Source: Aminobacter niigataensis (GTDB lineage Bacteria > Pseudomonadota > Alphaproteobacteria > Rhizobiales > Rhizobiaceae). From it: a stretch of 64,000 nt of DNA. The position numbers and the translations under genes were made by a program. This document shows, in pieces, positions 24,503-32,133 of the stretch. Position 1 is the stretch's first letter; the number at the start of each line of letters is the position of its first letter. The notes below the pieces were generated by a model that was not told the origin of the DNA, did no database searches, and saw only the letters and a program-made list of their open reading frames with translations. The DNA is taken from NCBI RefSeq assembly GCF_014200015.1, contig NZ_JACHOT010000007.1, positions 62,001 to 126,000 on the forward strand, read 5' to 3'.

Positions 24503-26110
24503 TCACGTTTCGACATAGGTGTCCGCCCAGTTCGAAACCGCCCAGCGCGGGTTGTTCGACACGTTCTTCACCGTGTCGCGCGCCACTGTGATGAAGCCCC
24601 ACTCGGCAACGTTGATCAGCGGCAGGTCGGCCGCCACCTTCTTCTGGAACTCCTTGTAGAGCTCGATGCGCGCCGCAGGATCCAGCGTCTCCGCCGCCTT
24701 GGCGATCAGCGCGTCGAGCGCGTCGTTCTTGTAACCGCCCTGGTTGGAGAACGGCACGCCATCGGGGATACCCGACTGCACCAGGATGGTTGTCGAGATC
24801 GCCGGGTCGCCGCGGAACACAGGCGGGGCGATGGCGATGTCGAAGGCATGGTCGGTGTAGACGGCCTTCTGGTGCGCGGCCGAGTCGTTGTTGACCAGTT
24901 CGGCGTCGATGCCGACGGCAGCCAGCGCCTGGCGCAGATAGTCGCCGAACTGCTTGGTCTCATTGAAATAGGGCGCCGGCAACAGCTTCAGGGCAAAACG
25001 CTTGCCGTCGTCCTTCTTCGGATAGCCCGCCTCGTCGAGCAGCGCATTGGCCTTGGCGACGTCGAAGCCATAGGTCGCAACATCAGGCGTGTAGAACTGC
25101 TTGTCGTTCTGCGGCACGATGCCGGTCGCCGGCTTGGCGTAGCCGAGGAAGATCGTCTTGACGACGAAGTCCTTGTCGATGGCATGCGCGATCGCCTGGC
25201 GCACCTTGAGATCGGCGAGTTCCTTGCGGCGATGGTTGATCTCGACGACGAGCTGGTAGGTCAGCGCCTCGTATCCTTCCGTGATCACCCTGATGCCGGG
25301 CACTTTGGAAATGCGCTCGAGGTCGGCCAAAGGCACGGCGGAAAACGCGGCGAGCTGGATCTCTTCGGCCTCCAGTGCACCGGCCGCTGCCGCACGGTCA
25401 GGCAGCACGCGGTAGATGATCTCGTCGAGTTGCGGCTCGCTCTCGCCCCAGTATTTGTCGTTCCGCTCGAGCCGGTAATATTCGCCCGGCTTGTGCTCGG
25501 CAAACTTGAACGGCCCGGTGCCGACGGGCGCATTGTTGGCCGGGTTCTCGGCGATGTCCTTGCCCTCGTAGACATGCTTGGGCACGACCGACGTCAGCGC
25601 CGGCAGCGCGTTCTTGATCAGTTGCAGCGGCGTCGGCTTGGAGAACTTGAAGACGGCGGTGTGTTCGTCGGGTGTCTCAACCGCCTCCAGGTTCTTGAAG
25701 ACGACGCGGCCGAGGTTCTGCAGAGGTTTCCAGACGTTGAGCGCCGAAAACGCCACGTCGGCCGAGGTGAAGGGCTTGCCGTCGTGCCAGGTCACGCCCT
25801 CGCGCAGCTTGAAGGTAACAGTCAACCCGTCCTCCGAGCCTTCCCAGCTCGTCGCCAGCCGCGGCTCAAGCCCGCCCTCACCGTCGAACGAGGCCTCGGC
25901 CAGCGGCTCGACAACCTTGCTTGCGACGAAGAACACGCCGTTGGAAGCGACGATCGCCGGGTTCAGGTTGCGCGGCTCGGAGTCGGCCGCCACCACCAGC
26001 CGCCCGCCTTTCTTCGCCTGCGTCCAGCCGATCGATGGCAAGGCCGTCGACGCCAGAAGGAATGCCGACCCTGCCAGGACCCTGCGCCTGGAAATTTTGA
26101 AACCCGCCAT
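24503..26110 (-). CDS. Peptide-type ABC transporter substrate-binding protein (Tat-type signal)
   Basis: 535 residues from ATG 26110, chosen because GGAGG lies five bases upstream. The signal sequence contains the twin-arginine-like KISRRRVLAGSAFLLAST. The mature protein is a SBP_bac_5 (cluster C) binding protein: LVVAADSEPRNLNPAIV near the N-terminus, the LREGVTWHDGKPFTSADVAF motif and APVGTGPFKFAEHKPGEYYR. It is the first gene of the six-gene importer operon ending in the ATC hydrolase homologue. The ligand is not determined; peptides, opines or heterocyclic amino acid derivatives are all carried by this class. Confidence 0.92.
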   Translation of the reverse strand: MAGFKISRRRVLAGSAFLLASTALPSIGWTQAKKGGRLVVAADSEPRNLNPAIVASNGVFFVASKVVEPLAEASFDGEGGLEPRLATSWEGSEDGLTVTFKLREGVTWHDGKPFTSADVAFSALNVWKPLQNLGRVVFKNLEAVETPDEHTAVFKFSKPTPLQLIKNALPALTSVVPKHVYEGKDIAENPANNAPVGTGPFKFAEHKPGEYYRLERNDKYWGESEPQLDEIIYRVLPDRAAAAGALEAEEIQLAAFSAVPLADLERISKVPGIRVITEGYEALTYQLVVEINHRRKELADLKVRQAIAHAIDKDFVVKTIFLGYAKPATGIVPQNDKQFYTPDVATYGFDVAKANALLDEAGYPKKDDGKRFALKLLPAPYFNETKQFGDYLRQALAAVGIDAELVNNDSAAHQKAVYTDHAFDIAIAPPVFRGDPAISTTILVQSGIPDGVPFSNQGGYKNDALDALIAKAAETLDPAARIELYKEFQKKVAADLPLINVAEWGFITVARDTVKNVSNNPRWAVSNWADTYVET

Positions 26111-26278
26111 ATCGGCCTCCATGCCCTCGGCACGGCGACATCGCCGGCCCATCAGATGATGGCCGGGATTATGATCCGGGAAAGCCGTTTTGCGAGAGAC
26201 GAAATTGGCGTTTTGCGGCGCTGGCCCAAAACATTGTGCTCTTTGCGCGATGCCATGCCGCGCAAACGCCTCGGAAAA

Positions 26279-26320
26279 TGCATCGGCCCGGAAACCGCTG
26301 CCGATTTCCGGGCCGATGCA
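26279..26320. terminator. 16-bp inverted repeat between the two importer operons
   Basis: Perfect arms tgcatcggcccggaaa (26279-26294) and tttccgggccgatgca (26305-26320) around a 10-nt loop. It lies 31 bp past the dppF stop, so it is well placed to end or stabilise the dpp transcript. It may also be a dispersed repeat. Confidence 0.6.
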
Positions 26321-26350
26321 TAAGACCGTGCGTCGAATATCTGCCGCCGT

Positions 26351-27178
26351 TCAGGCGGCCTTCTTCTTGGCCAGGCGGGCGCGTATGCTTTCGACATCGG
26401 CGCGCGGCGTCGCCGCAAACAGCGTCTTGGTGTAGCTGTGCTTGGGGTCGGCGAAGACCTCGTCGCGGCTGCCATATTCGACCGCCTCGCCGAAATACAT
26501 CACCATCACCTCGTCGGCGATGTAGCGCACCACACTGAGGTCGTGGCTGATGAAGACGTAGGTCAGCTGGAACTCGTCCTGCAGGTCGGCGAGCAGGTTC
26601 AGCACCTGTGCCTGCACCGACAGGTCGAGCGCCGAGACGGGCTCGTCCAGCACCAGCAGCTTCGGGTTCAGCATCAGGGCACGCGCAATGGCGATGCGCT
26701 GGCGCTGCCCGCCGGAGAACATGTGCGGATAGCGGTTGTAGTGCTTCTCCTCGAGCCCGACCTTCTTCAGCAGCGTCATCGCCCGGTCGCGGCGTTCGTC
26801 GGCGGGCGTCTTGGTGTTGATGACCAGCGGCTCGGTCAGGATGTCGCCGATCTTCTGGCGCGGGTTGAGCGAGCCGTAGGGGTTCTGGAAGACGATCTGC
26901 ACCTTGCGGCGCATCTCCGGCGTCAGGTCGCCCTTGGCGATGTCGATCTTCTTGCCTTCGATCAGAAGATCGCCCGACGTCGCCGGATCGATCAGCGTCA
27001 GGATGCGGCCGAGCGTGGACTTGCCGCAGCCGCTTTCGCCGACGATGGCCAGCGTCTTGCCCTTTTCGACAGAGAAGCTCACGCCTTTGACGGCGTGCAC
27101 GGTCTTGGCTTTCTTCAGAAAGCTGCCGGGCACATGGTAGTCGCGCACGATGTTGCGCGCTTCGAGAATGACGCTCAT
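26351..27178 (-). CDS. dppF: Dipeptide ABC transporter ATP-binding protein DppF-like
   Basis: 275 residues. Walker A is GESGCGKSTLGRIL, the Q-loop VQIVFQNPYGSLNPRQKIGD, the signature FSGGQRQRIAIARALM, Walker B LLVLDEPVSALD and the switch FISHDLSVVRYIAD. The SLNPRQKI motif after the Q-loop marks it as the DppF/OppF partner. It overlaps the DppD-like gene by 4 nt and ends the operon. Confidence 0.93.
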   Translation of the reverse strand: MSVILEARNIVRDYHVPGSFLKKAKTVHAVKGVSFSVEKGKTLAIVGESGCGKSTLGRILTLIDPATSGDLLIEGKKIDIAKGDLTPEMRRKVQIVFQNPYGSLNPRQKIGDILTEPLVINTKTPADERRDRAMTLLKKVGLEEKHYNRYPHMFSGGQRQRIAIARALMLNPKLLVLDEPVSALDLSVQAQVLNLLADLQDEFQLTYVFISHDLSVVRYIADEVMVMYFGEAVEYGSRDEVFADPKHSYTKTLFAATPRADVESIRARLAKKKAA

Positions 27179-28026
27179 CGTGCTGCCCCTTCAATCTGGT
27201 CGTCGACGAACAGTTCGGAGATCGTCGGCAGCCGGTCGCCGGTCGCATTGTCGGGCAATGCCGCCAGCAGCGCGCGCGTGTAGTTGCTCTTGGGGTTCTC
27301 GAACAGCGTCAGCACGTCGGCCTCTTCCATCTTGCGGCCCTTGTACTGCACGACCACGCGGTCGGCGGTCTCGGCAACCACGCCCATGTTGTGGGTGATC
27401 ATGATCAGGCCCATGCCATAGTCCGCCTGCAGCTTCATCAGCAGGTCAAGGATCTGCTTCTGGATCGTCACGTCGAGTGCCGTGGTCGGCTCGTCGGCGA
27501 TCAGGAGCTTGGGGTTGCAGGCGATCGCGATGGCGATCATCACCCGCTGGCACTGGCCACCCGACATCTGGTGCGGGTAGGAACCGAGGCGCTCGGCCGG
27601 GTCGGCAATGCCGACCGCCTCGAACAGCTCGATCGCCCGCTTGCGGCGCGCGGCTCTGTCGAGCCCCAAATGCATGCGCAGCACTTCCTCGATCTGGAAG
27701 CCGACGGTGAAGCACGGGTTGAGGCTGGCCACCGGCTCCTGGAAGATCATGGCAATTTCCTTGCCGATGATCTTGCGCCGCTCGTTGGCCGACATCGACA
27801 GCAGGTCGCGGCCGTTGAAGGTCAGTTTGTCGGCCGTGACCTTGGCCGTCCAGGGCAAGAGGCCCATCGCCGCCAGCATCGACACCGATTTGCCCGAACC
27901 GGATTCGCCGACGATGGCGAGAACCTCGCCCTCGTGAACCTTCATCGACACGCCGTTGACCGCCCGGAAGGGGCCAGAGGCCGTCTCGAATTCGACGACC
28001 AGGTTTTCGATTTCAAGAAGTGCCAT
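27175..28026 (-). CDS. dppD: Dipeptide ABC transporter ATP-binding protein DppD-like
   Basis: 283 residues. Walker A is [13 protein letters not shown], the Q-loop [20 protein letters not shown], the signature [16 protein letters not shown] and Walker [17 protein letters not shown]. The SLNP-x-FTVG sequence is typical of DppD. It begins one base after the permease stop on the minus strand, consistent with tight coupling. Confidence 0.93.
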   Translation of the reverse strand: MALLEIENLVVEFETASGPFRAVNGVSMKVHEGEVLAIVGESGSGKSVSMLAAMGLLPWTAKVTADKLTFNGRDLLSMSANERRKIIGKEIAMIFQEPVASLNPCFTVGFQIEEVLRMHLGLDRAARRKRAIELFEAVGIADPAERLGSYPHQMSGGQCQRVMIAIAIACNPKLLIADEPTTALDVTIQKQILDLLMKLQADYGMGLIMITHNMGVVAETADRVVVQYKGRKMEEADVLTLFENPKSNYTRALLAALPDNATGDRLPTISELFVDDQIEGAAR

Positions 28027-28027
28027 G

Positions 28028-28936
28028 TCAGGACCTCTTCAGCTTCGGGTCGAGCGCGTCGCGCAGGCCGTCGCCCATCAGGTTGATCGCCAGAACGGTG
28101 ATGAGGATCGCCACGCCCGGGAGCGTCACCACCCACCATTTGCTCTGGATGAACTCGCGGGCCTCGGCCAGCATCGTGCCCCATTCCGGGGTCGGCGGCT
28201 GCGCGCCCATGCCGAGGAAGCCCAGTGCGGCGGCATCGAGAATGGCGCTCGAAAACGACAGCGTCGCCTGGACGATCAGCGGCGCCATGCAGTTCGGCAG
28301 GATCGTCTTGAACATCAGGCGGATATGGCCGGCACCGGCCACCTTGGCGGCGACGACGTAGTCGCGGCTCTTTTCGCTCATCACCGCGGCGCGGGCCAGG
28401 CGCACGAAATGCGGCTGGTAGACGAGCGAGATGGCGATCATGGCGTTGACAAGGCCCGGCCCGAGGATGGCCACCAGCACGAGAGCCAGCAGCAGCGACG
28501 GGAAGGCCAGGATGATGTCCATCACGCGCATGATGGCGGTGTCGACCCAGCCGCGGAAGTAGCCGGCGATCACGCCGAACACGACACCTACAACCAGCGA
28601 CAGCGTCGTCACGATGACGCCGACGAACAGCGAGAACTGGGTGCCGAAGATCAGGCGCGAAAGCATGTCGCGGCCGACGGCGTCGGTGCCGAGCAGGAAG
28701 TCGGCGCGGCCGCCCTCCTGCCAGACCGGCGGAACCAGGACCGCGTCGCGGTACTGCTGGGTCGGATCGTGCGGTGCGATCAGCGGGGCGAAGATCGCCA
28801 GCAGAACCAGGAAAATGAAGAACACGAGGCCGATGACGGCGCCGCGGTTTTCGGAGAAGTAGTACCAGAATTCGGCCAGTCGCGCCCGGCGGGACGGATC
28901 AGTCGAAACGGCGCTTGTTGCAGCAGCTTGAGACAT
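28028..28936 (-). CDS. dppC: Dipeptide ABC transporter permease DppC-like
   Basis: 302 residues. The N-terminal cytoplasmic tail is followed by about six helices, the FLLGTDAVGRDMLSRLIFGT motif and the EAA loop region SEKSRDYVVAAKVAGAGHIR. It pairs with the DppB-like permease, whose gene lies 9 bp upstream. Confidence 0.94.
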   Translation of the reverse strand: MSQAAATSAVSTDPSRRARLAEFWYYFSENRGAVIGLVFFIFLVLLAIFAPLIAPHDPTQQYRDAVLVPPVWQEGGRADFLLGTDAVGRDMLSRLIFGTQFSLFVGVIVTTLSLVVGVVFGVIAGYFRGWVDTAIMRVMDIILAFPSLLLALVLVAILGPGLVNAMIAISLVYQPHFVRLARAAVMSEKSRDYVVAAKVAGAGHIRLMFKTILPNCMAPLIVQATLSFSSAILDAAALGFLGMGAQPPTPEWGTMLAEAREFIQSKWWVVTLPGVAILITVLAINLMGDGLRDALDPKLKRS

Positions 28937-28945
28937 GACGCCCTC

Positions 28946-29950
28946 CTAGTGCCGGATGCGCGGATTGATGAGACCGTAAAGCAGGTCCACGGCAAGATTC
29001 ACCAGCATGATGACGGCGGCGATCATCAGCAGGCCGCCCTGGATGACGGCGTAGTCGCGCCGCGACACGGAATCGACCATCCACTTGCCGATGCCCGGCC
29101 AGGAGAAGATCGTCTCGGTCAGGATCGCGCCGGCGAGCATCACGCCGACCTGCAGGCCGACCGTGGTGACGACCGGGATCATGGCGTTGCGCAGCGCATG
29201 GACGCCGACGACACGGAAGGTCGACAGGCCCTTGGCGCGCGCGGTGCGGACATAGTCTTCCGACAGCACTTCGAGCATCGCCGAGCGCGTCTGGCGCGCA
29301 ATGACGGCAAGCGGGATGGTGCCCAGCACAATCGTCGGCAGGATCAGGTGGCTGACGGCCGACTTGAAGGCGCCGGCCTGGCCGGACAGCAGCGAGTCGA
29401 TCAGCATGAAGCCGGTGACGGGCGGGAAGTAATACATCAGCGAGATGCGGCCGGAGACGGGCGTCCATCCGAGCATGCCGGACACCAGCATGATCAGCAG
29501 CAGGCCCCACCAGAAGATCGGCATCGAAAAGCCGACCAGCGCCGTGCCCATCATCGCCTGGTCGGCGAAGGAGCCGCGCTTGATGGCGGCGATCATGCCG
29601 GCGGGAATGCCGAGCACGACGGCGAAGATGATGGCGCAGAGCGAAAGCTCGACGGTCGCCGGGAACAGCTCGAAGAACTGGTCGACCACCGGCCGCTTGG
29701 TGACGATCGAAGTGCCGAAATCGCCCCGCACGACGCCCCAGAGGTAGTCGAGATACTGGATGACGATCGGCCGGTCGAAACCGAGCTGGGCGGAGATTTC
29801 CGCGTGGCGCTCCGGCGACATGACGCGCTCGCCCGACAGGAGGGCTACGGGATCGCCGGGCAGAAGTCGGATGAATGAGAATGCGATGATGGAAACCCCG
29901 ACGAATGTCGGGATGAGGACGGCTAGCCGCCCCAATAGGAACCGGAGCAT
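28946..29950 (-). CDS. dppB: Dipeptide ABC transporter permease DppB-like
   Basis: 334 residues. Starts MLRFLLGRLAVLIPTFVGVS, the standard DppB beginning, then DYLWGVVRGDFGTSIVTKRP, the EAA loop DYVRTARAKGLSTFRVVGVH and the end TETIFSWPGIGKWMVDSVSR. The dppA-dppB gap of 109 bp contains a strong hairpin, suggesting lower permease than binding-protein expression. Confidence 0.94.
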   Translation of the reverse strand: MLRFLLGRLAVLIPTFVGVSIIAFSFIRLLPGDPVALLSGERVMSPERHAEISAQLGFDRPIVIQYLDYLWGVVRGDFGTSIVTKRPVVDQFFELFPATVELSLCAIIFAVVLGIPAGMIAAIKRGSFADQAMMGTALVGFSMPIFWWGLLLIMLVSGMLGWTPVSGRISLMYYFPPVTGFMLIDSLLSGQAGAFKSAVSHLILPTIVLGTIPLAVIARQTRSAMLEVLSEDYVRTARAKGLSTFRVVGVHALRNAMIPVVTTVGLQVGVMLAGAILTETIFSWPGIGKWMVDSVSRRDYAVIQGGLLMIAAVIMLVNLAVDLLYGLINPRIRH

Positions 29951-30004
29951 GTCAGACCTTTAAGTGAATGTTCCGAGAAAGGTAAGGGTAGCACAAAATG
30001 TGCA

Positions 30005-30033
30005 TTGGGGCGCTTGTCGTCCAAGCGCCCCAA
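30005..30033 (-). terminator. dppA-dppB intercistronic hairpin
   Basis: Perfect 11-bp stem ttggggcgctt / aagcgccccaa with a 7-nt loop, 27 bp past the dppA stop. It is positioned to cause partial termination or to protect the dppA mRNA end, which in many importers gives an excess of binding protein. Confidence 0.7.
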
Positions 30034-30059
30034 CCCAGGTTGGCCATGTTTAGGCAACC

Positions 30060-31655
30060 TTACTCCGTGATGTCAACTCCGTCGAAGGCGAAGTCGCCGA
30101 GCGGGCTCTGGACGAAGCCTTCGACGTTCTTGCGCATCGGCACGACCGACAGCGAGTGGTCGATGGTCGCCCAGGGGGCGTCCTTCTTGAACACCACCTG
30201 CGCCTGCTCATAGAGCTTGGTGCGCTCGGCCAGGTCGTTGGTCTCCTTGGCCTTGGTCACCAGGTCGTCGAACTCCTTGTTGCACCACTGGGCGCGGTTG
30301 TTGCCGCCGACGGCGTCGCAACCGAGCAGGGTGTCGAGGAAGTTGTCCGGATCGCCATTGTCGCCGGTCCAGCCGAGCATGACGGCACCGTCACGATCCT
30401 TGGCCTTCGACTTGTCGAGATATTCGGCCCACTCGTAGGAGACGATCTCGACCTCGACGCCGACCTTGGAGAAGTCGGACTGGATCAGTTCGGCCGCGCG
30501 GCGGGCGTTGAGCATGTAGGGACGCGAAACCGGCATCGCCCACACCTTCATCTTGAGACCGCTGACGCCGGCTGCCTCAAGTGCCTTCTTCGAGGCTTCC
30601 GGATCGTATTTGTCGTCTTCGACGGCCTTGTTATACGACCACATGGTCGGCGGGATCGGGTTGGTTGCCGGGGTGGCAGCACCCTGGAACACGGCGTCGA
30701 CGATCGCCTGCTTGTTGATGGCCTGGTTCAGCGCCTTGCGGACTTCCGGCTTGTCGAACGGAGCCTGGGTGGTGTTGTAGGCCAGGTAAGCAACGTTCAG
30801 GCCTTCCTGCTCCATCACCTTCAGGTTCGTGTCGGCCTTCATCGCGGCCACGTCTGCAGCGTTCGGGAACGGCATCAGGTGGCATTCGCCGGCCTTCAGC
30901 TTCTGGTAGCGAACCGATGCGTCAGGGGTGATCGCGAAGACCAGGTCGTCGATCTTCTGCTTGCCGCCCCAGTAATCCGGGTTGGCCTTGTAGCGGATGA
31001 TGGCGTCCTGCTGGTAGGCGACGAAGCTGAACGGACCGGTGCCGAGCGGCATCTGGTTCATCTGGTTCATCTTGCCGTCGGCCTGCAGCTTGTCGGCATA
31101 TTCCTTCGACACGATCGAAGCGAACGGCATCGCGATGTTGGCGAGGAACGGCGCTTCCTTGCGGGTGAGCGTGATCTTGACCGTCAGGTCGTCGACCTTC
31201 TCGACCGACTTGATGACTTCCGGGAAGCCCATGCCGGCGGAATATTCCCACGAAGCGCCGGTCACGTACTTGTTCCAGGGATTGTCGGCCTTGAGCTGGC
31301 GCTCGAAGGAGAAGACGACGTCATCGGCGTTGAAGTCACGGCTCGGCGTGAAGAACTCGGTGGTCTGGTACTTGACGCCCGGACGCAGCTTGAAGGTGTA
31401 CTCCAGGCCGTCGTCGGAGATCGTGTAGCTCTCGGCCAGGCCCGGCTCGGTCTCGGTCGTGCCCTTCTTGAACTCGAGCAGGCGGTTGTAGACGGTGTGC
31501 GCAGCAGCGTCGAAAGTCGTGCCGGCAGTGTAGAGGCCCGGATCGAAGCCTTCCGGCGAACCTTCCGAGCAGTAGACGAACGTCTTGGCGCTCGCCGCAC
31601 CGCTGAGGACGGTTGCAGCCAGCAACGCGGCCGCAAAGGTCGTTTTTTTGAACAT
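30060..31655 (-). CDS. dppA: Dipeptide ABC transporter substrate-binding protein DppA-like
   Basis: 531 residues. Sec signal peptide KKTTFAAALLAATVLSGAASA, then the mature start KTFVYCSEGSPEGFDPGLYT that is characteristic of DppA. It has the SBP_bac_5 motif SRDFNADDVVFSFERQL and MPLGTGPFSFVAYQQDAIIR. Periplasmic receptor for dipeptides, and in E. coli also haem and delta-aminolevulinate. First gene of the five-gene dppABCDF operon. Intact, with all partners present. Confidence 0.95.
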   Translation of the reverse strand: MFKKTTFAAALLAATVLSGAASAKTFVYCSEGSPEGFDPGLYTAGTTFDAAAHTVYNRLLEFKKGTTETEPGLAESYTISDDGLEYTFKLRPGVKYQTTEFFTPSRDFNADDVVFSFERQLKADNPWNKYVTGASWEYSAGMGFPEVIKSVEKVDDLTVKITLTRKEAPFLANIAMPFASIVSKEYADKLQADGKMNQMNQMPLGTGPFSFVAYQQDAIIRYKANPDYWGGKQKIDDLVFAITPDASVRYQKLKAGECHLMPFPNAADVAAMKADTNLKVMEQEGLNVAYLAYNTTQAPFDKPEVRKALNQAINKQAIVDAVFQGAATPATNPIPPTMWSYNKAVEDDKYDPEASKKALEAAGVSGLKMKVWAMPVSRPYMLNARRAAELIQSDFSKVGVEVEIVSYEWAEYLDKSKAKDRDGAVMLGWTGDNGDPDNFLDTLLGCDAVGGNNRAQWCNKEFDDLVTKAKETNDLAERTKLYEQAQVVFKKDAPWATIDHSLSVVPMRKNVEGFVQSPLGDFAFDGVDITE

Positions 31656-32133
31656 TGAACACTCCCTATGATTTTTCCCAAGCCCTACCCGTCAGGCTCG
31701 CAGGCGCGCATATAAGCACCGTTTATTCAGCTTTGGAACTCCCCGCCTACGTGCCCTTTGGTAAGCAGAATAAATTACCCACAGATGACTTGAAGACAGT
31801 CTGTTTTTTTCGAAGTTTCATTACCGGGCAGTCGATTTCAACTTTGCCGACGCTTCATCAGAAACCGCTTTATCAGCGTCCGCTACGCCATATCCCGTCC
31901 CGGTCGCGATATCGGGCCGGCCGCGTCGTGGCCGGGTCCAGCCGTGCCAAAAAAAGCGCAATTCGTGTGTCTAGCTGACGTTGGGTGATACTTGCCGTTA
32001 ACGTCAGGTGGCAATACAAACAACTACAACATGCCCCGACGCGGCACTGTTCTTGCGGCGCTGCGACTGATCACGAGGGCGAATGCCGGCGGTCCATCAA
32101 GCCGGAAAAACAAGAACAACGTGGGAGGCTGCA
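31656..32133. promoter_or_regulatory. Divergent promoter region of dppA and the acyl-CoA ligase gene
   Basis: 478 bp without a gene. It is markedly more AT-rich than its flanks (for example ataaattacccacagatgac and gtctgtttttttcgaag), as expected for a region with promoters in both directions. No specific operator can be assigned. Confidence 0.5.

Noticed and set aside
24497-26323. Very long plus-strand open frame opposite the ABC substrate-binding protein
   Set aside because: Composition is Arg/Gly/His/Asp-rich without family motifs, as expected antisense to a GC-rich gene. The minus-strand frame encodes a clear binding protein.
27956-29878. 640-residue plus-strand open frame opposite dppC and dppB
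   Set aside because: Antisense shadow of two certain permease genes; no motif or ribosome site.
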